Source: Ferruginibacter sp. (GTDB lineage Bacteria > Bacteroidota > Bacteroidia > Chitinophagales > Chitinophagaceae). Taken from it: a DNA stretch of 64,000 bases. How positions within the stretch are numbered: position 1 is the first letter of the stretch; each line of letters starts with the position of its first letter. Shown piece by piece: positions 62,915-64,000 of the stretch. The stretch lies in NCBI GenBank assembly GCA_028288705.1, contig JAQBNH010000002.1, positions 62,001-126,000 on the forward strand. The letters run 5' to 3'. Under the pieces are notes generated by a model. It ran no database searches, was not told where the DNA came from, and saw only the letters and a list, made by a program, of their open reading frames with translations. Position numbers and translations under genes: made by a program.

Positions 62915-64000
62915 CGTATCGCCGCCTCCAACGCTGATGCAATGGATTCGTAACTCCAGGATTGAATCTTATCCCGCGAATGCTTACCCATCGTCGCCTG
63001 CATGTTTTTATTCATTAAGAAATTCATGTGTTCTCTAAGATCATCCTGTTGATTGTGCTTGCAAATAAACCCATTGTATCCGTGCTCAACCAGGTCAATA
63101 GCCGCGCCACAGGCATCACTCACAAGAACAGGCTTGCCTGCGGCCATTGCTTCGTTGATCGCGAGCCCCCAGGTTTCGCCCGGGCCCTGTGAAGGAAGCA
63201 CGAATACGTCAGCCGCATGGTACAATGCAGGCATGGCAGATTGATTTTGAAAATCCATAAAGTGAATCCCTGGCATGCCCGCGTATTTTTTTTTCAAGGT
63301 TTCTTCCAACACGCCGTTGCCAACAATCAGCAACCGGGCATTGTTGTTTTTTAACGCAATGAAACTCTTGATGAGTAATTCTGGTGCTTTTTTGGGTTCC
63401 AGCTTTCCGGCAAAAACGAATAAAGTTTCAGCCGGCGCTAAACCGCATTTCTGACGGATCAAATTCACTTCGGTTGTATCTGCTTTCGCAAAACGATCAT
63501 TGTCTACAGCATGCCCTGCGAATTGCAGTTGCGCGTCTTTCAATCCATACGCCTTGTAATAAACCTTATTATTCTGACCAACATAAAATGCGCTGTCTAC
63601 ATTCCGATACACCCACGATAAAAAAAGCTTACGCATCATCTTTTTAATACCGGCTTGTTCATCCATCAGTGTAGAATCACCGCGAAAATAAACAGGGATC
63701 TTTCCGTGGAAATGTCGAAGACATGCGAGATGAGATTTGAAACTCCATCCATACACGAGGATGGCATCCGCACCCCAATCGCGAATCTCTGTATTCAGTG
63801 TTGGATTAACGATACCGTTGAAATGACCGGAGCCAGGTGCCTTTGAGGTGTTGGCAACGAAACGGTAAGGATATCCGGCCAATAATGGAATATCCCAGTT
63901 AATTATTTTGCCAAAACCCGGATCATACTTCTTCTCCATTACCCCTACTCCCCAGGTGTAGAAAACCATGATCTCAACATTGCCCCGTTGATGCAGCAAT
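62911..64000 (-). CDS. Glycosyltransferase family 4 protein (5' end outside the window)
   Basis: At least 362 residues of a GT-B enzyme; the reading frame is open to the window edge and no convincing start is seen, so the N terminus is probably missing. Motifs: AILVYGWSFKSHLACLRHFH, IPVYFRGDSTLMDEQAG, FAGKLEPKKAPELLIKSF, DVFVLPSQGPGETWGLAINE and AMAAGKPVLVSDACGAAIDL, a standard donor-binding C-terminal half. It overlaps the Wzy-like gene by 4 bases (ATGA). The polysaccharide operon therefore continues to the right. Confidence 0.87.
   Translation of the reverse strand, partial: LLHQRGNVEIMVFYTWGVGVMEKKYDPGFGKIINWDIPLLAGYPYRFVANTSKAPGSGHFNGIVNPTLNTEIRDWGADAILVYGWSFKSHLACLRHFHGKIPVYFRGDSTLMDEQAGIKKMMRKLFLSWVYRNVDSAFYVGQNNKVYYKAYGLKDAQLQFAGHAVDNDRFAKADTTEVNLIRQKCGLAPAETLFVFAGKLEPKKAPELLIKSFIALKNNNARLLIVGNGVLEETLKKKYAGMPGIHFMDFQNQSAMPALYHAADVFVLPSQGPGETWGLAINEAMAAGKPVLVSDACGAAIDLVEHGYNGFICKHNQQDDLREHMNFLMNKNMQATMGKHSRDKIQSWSYESIASALEAAIR

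Noticed and set aside
1..64000. CRISPR arrays, insertion sequences, phage genes or known defence systems
   Set aside because: Scanned for regular direct repeats, transposase, integrase, Cas, restriction-modification and toxin-antitoxin signatures; none recognised.

Overview
The window looks like the chromosome of a member of Bacteroidota, most likely family Chitinophagaceae. Reasons: Bacteroidota-type -7 promoter boxes (TAnnTTTG) ahead of several genes; no obvious Shine-Dalgarno signals; DUF4270, GSCFA, YfhO and OMP_b-brl-type families; a gliding-motility-associated (CHU_C, type IX secretion) C-terminal domain; MqnA (futalosine menaquinone route); and an XrtY-like exosortase. This placement is inferred from family content, because no rRNA or marker comparison could be run.

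Layout. 1-12.7 kb is mostly minus-strand. It holds the 5' part of a subclass B1 metallo-beta-lactamase gene; a penicillin-acylase / membrane protein / VanZ-PhzF fusion / DinB run; an rlmB-HMG-CoA lyase-GSCFA-outer membrane protein operon; metK; and a glgA-like-DUF4270 pair. 12.8-24.2 kb is plus-strand: panC, a flippase-like protein, an RfaE2-type nucleotidyltransferase, a ppk1-ppx polyphosphate pair, panB, an ALDH7-type aldehyde dehydrogenase, a subtilase and a DinB protein. 24.3-32.7 kb holds tail-specific protease, tRNA-His, a DUF445-like protein, a TonB-receptor-like barrel and YfhO.

32.8-48.2 kb is a surface-polysaccharide (O-antigen-like) locus. On the plus strand are a glycosyltransferase, a GDP-6-deoxymannose reductase (rmd) and gmd, which together predict GDP-D-rhamnose. 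On the minus strand a tightly coupled ten-gene operon runs from 46593 to 37184: rfbF-rfbG-rfbH (CDP-4-keto-3,6-dideoxyglucose), an SDR reductase/epimerase, an FkbM methyltransferase, a transketolase split into two subunits, a GT2, a hexapeptide acyltransferase and a GT8-like transferase. A Wzx-type flippase is transcribed divergently. The combination of a CDP-dideoxyhexose pathway, an SDR and a ThDP two-carbon transferase parallels yersiniose biosynthesis, but with a transketolase in place of the acetolactate-synthase-like YerE. It is the best candidate here for an undescribed branched-chain sugar pathway.

48.2-57.7 kb holds a T9SS-type LamG/PKD surface protein and housekeeping genes (mqnA, purB, prfC, an ABC permease, tsaD, trmN6). 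57.7-64 kb is a second polysaccharide operon on the minus strand that continues beyond the window: GT4, Wzy-like, GT4, exosortase (XrtY-like), WcaF-like acetyltransferase, GT2 and CpsB-type phosphatase. It resembles the exosortase-associated exopolysaccharide loci of Bacteroidota.

No CRISPR array, insertion sequence, integrase or rRNA was seen. No gene-free stretch exceeds 300 bases except 26471-26794, which holds the tRNA, its terminator and a promoter.
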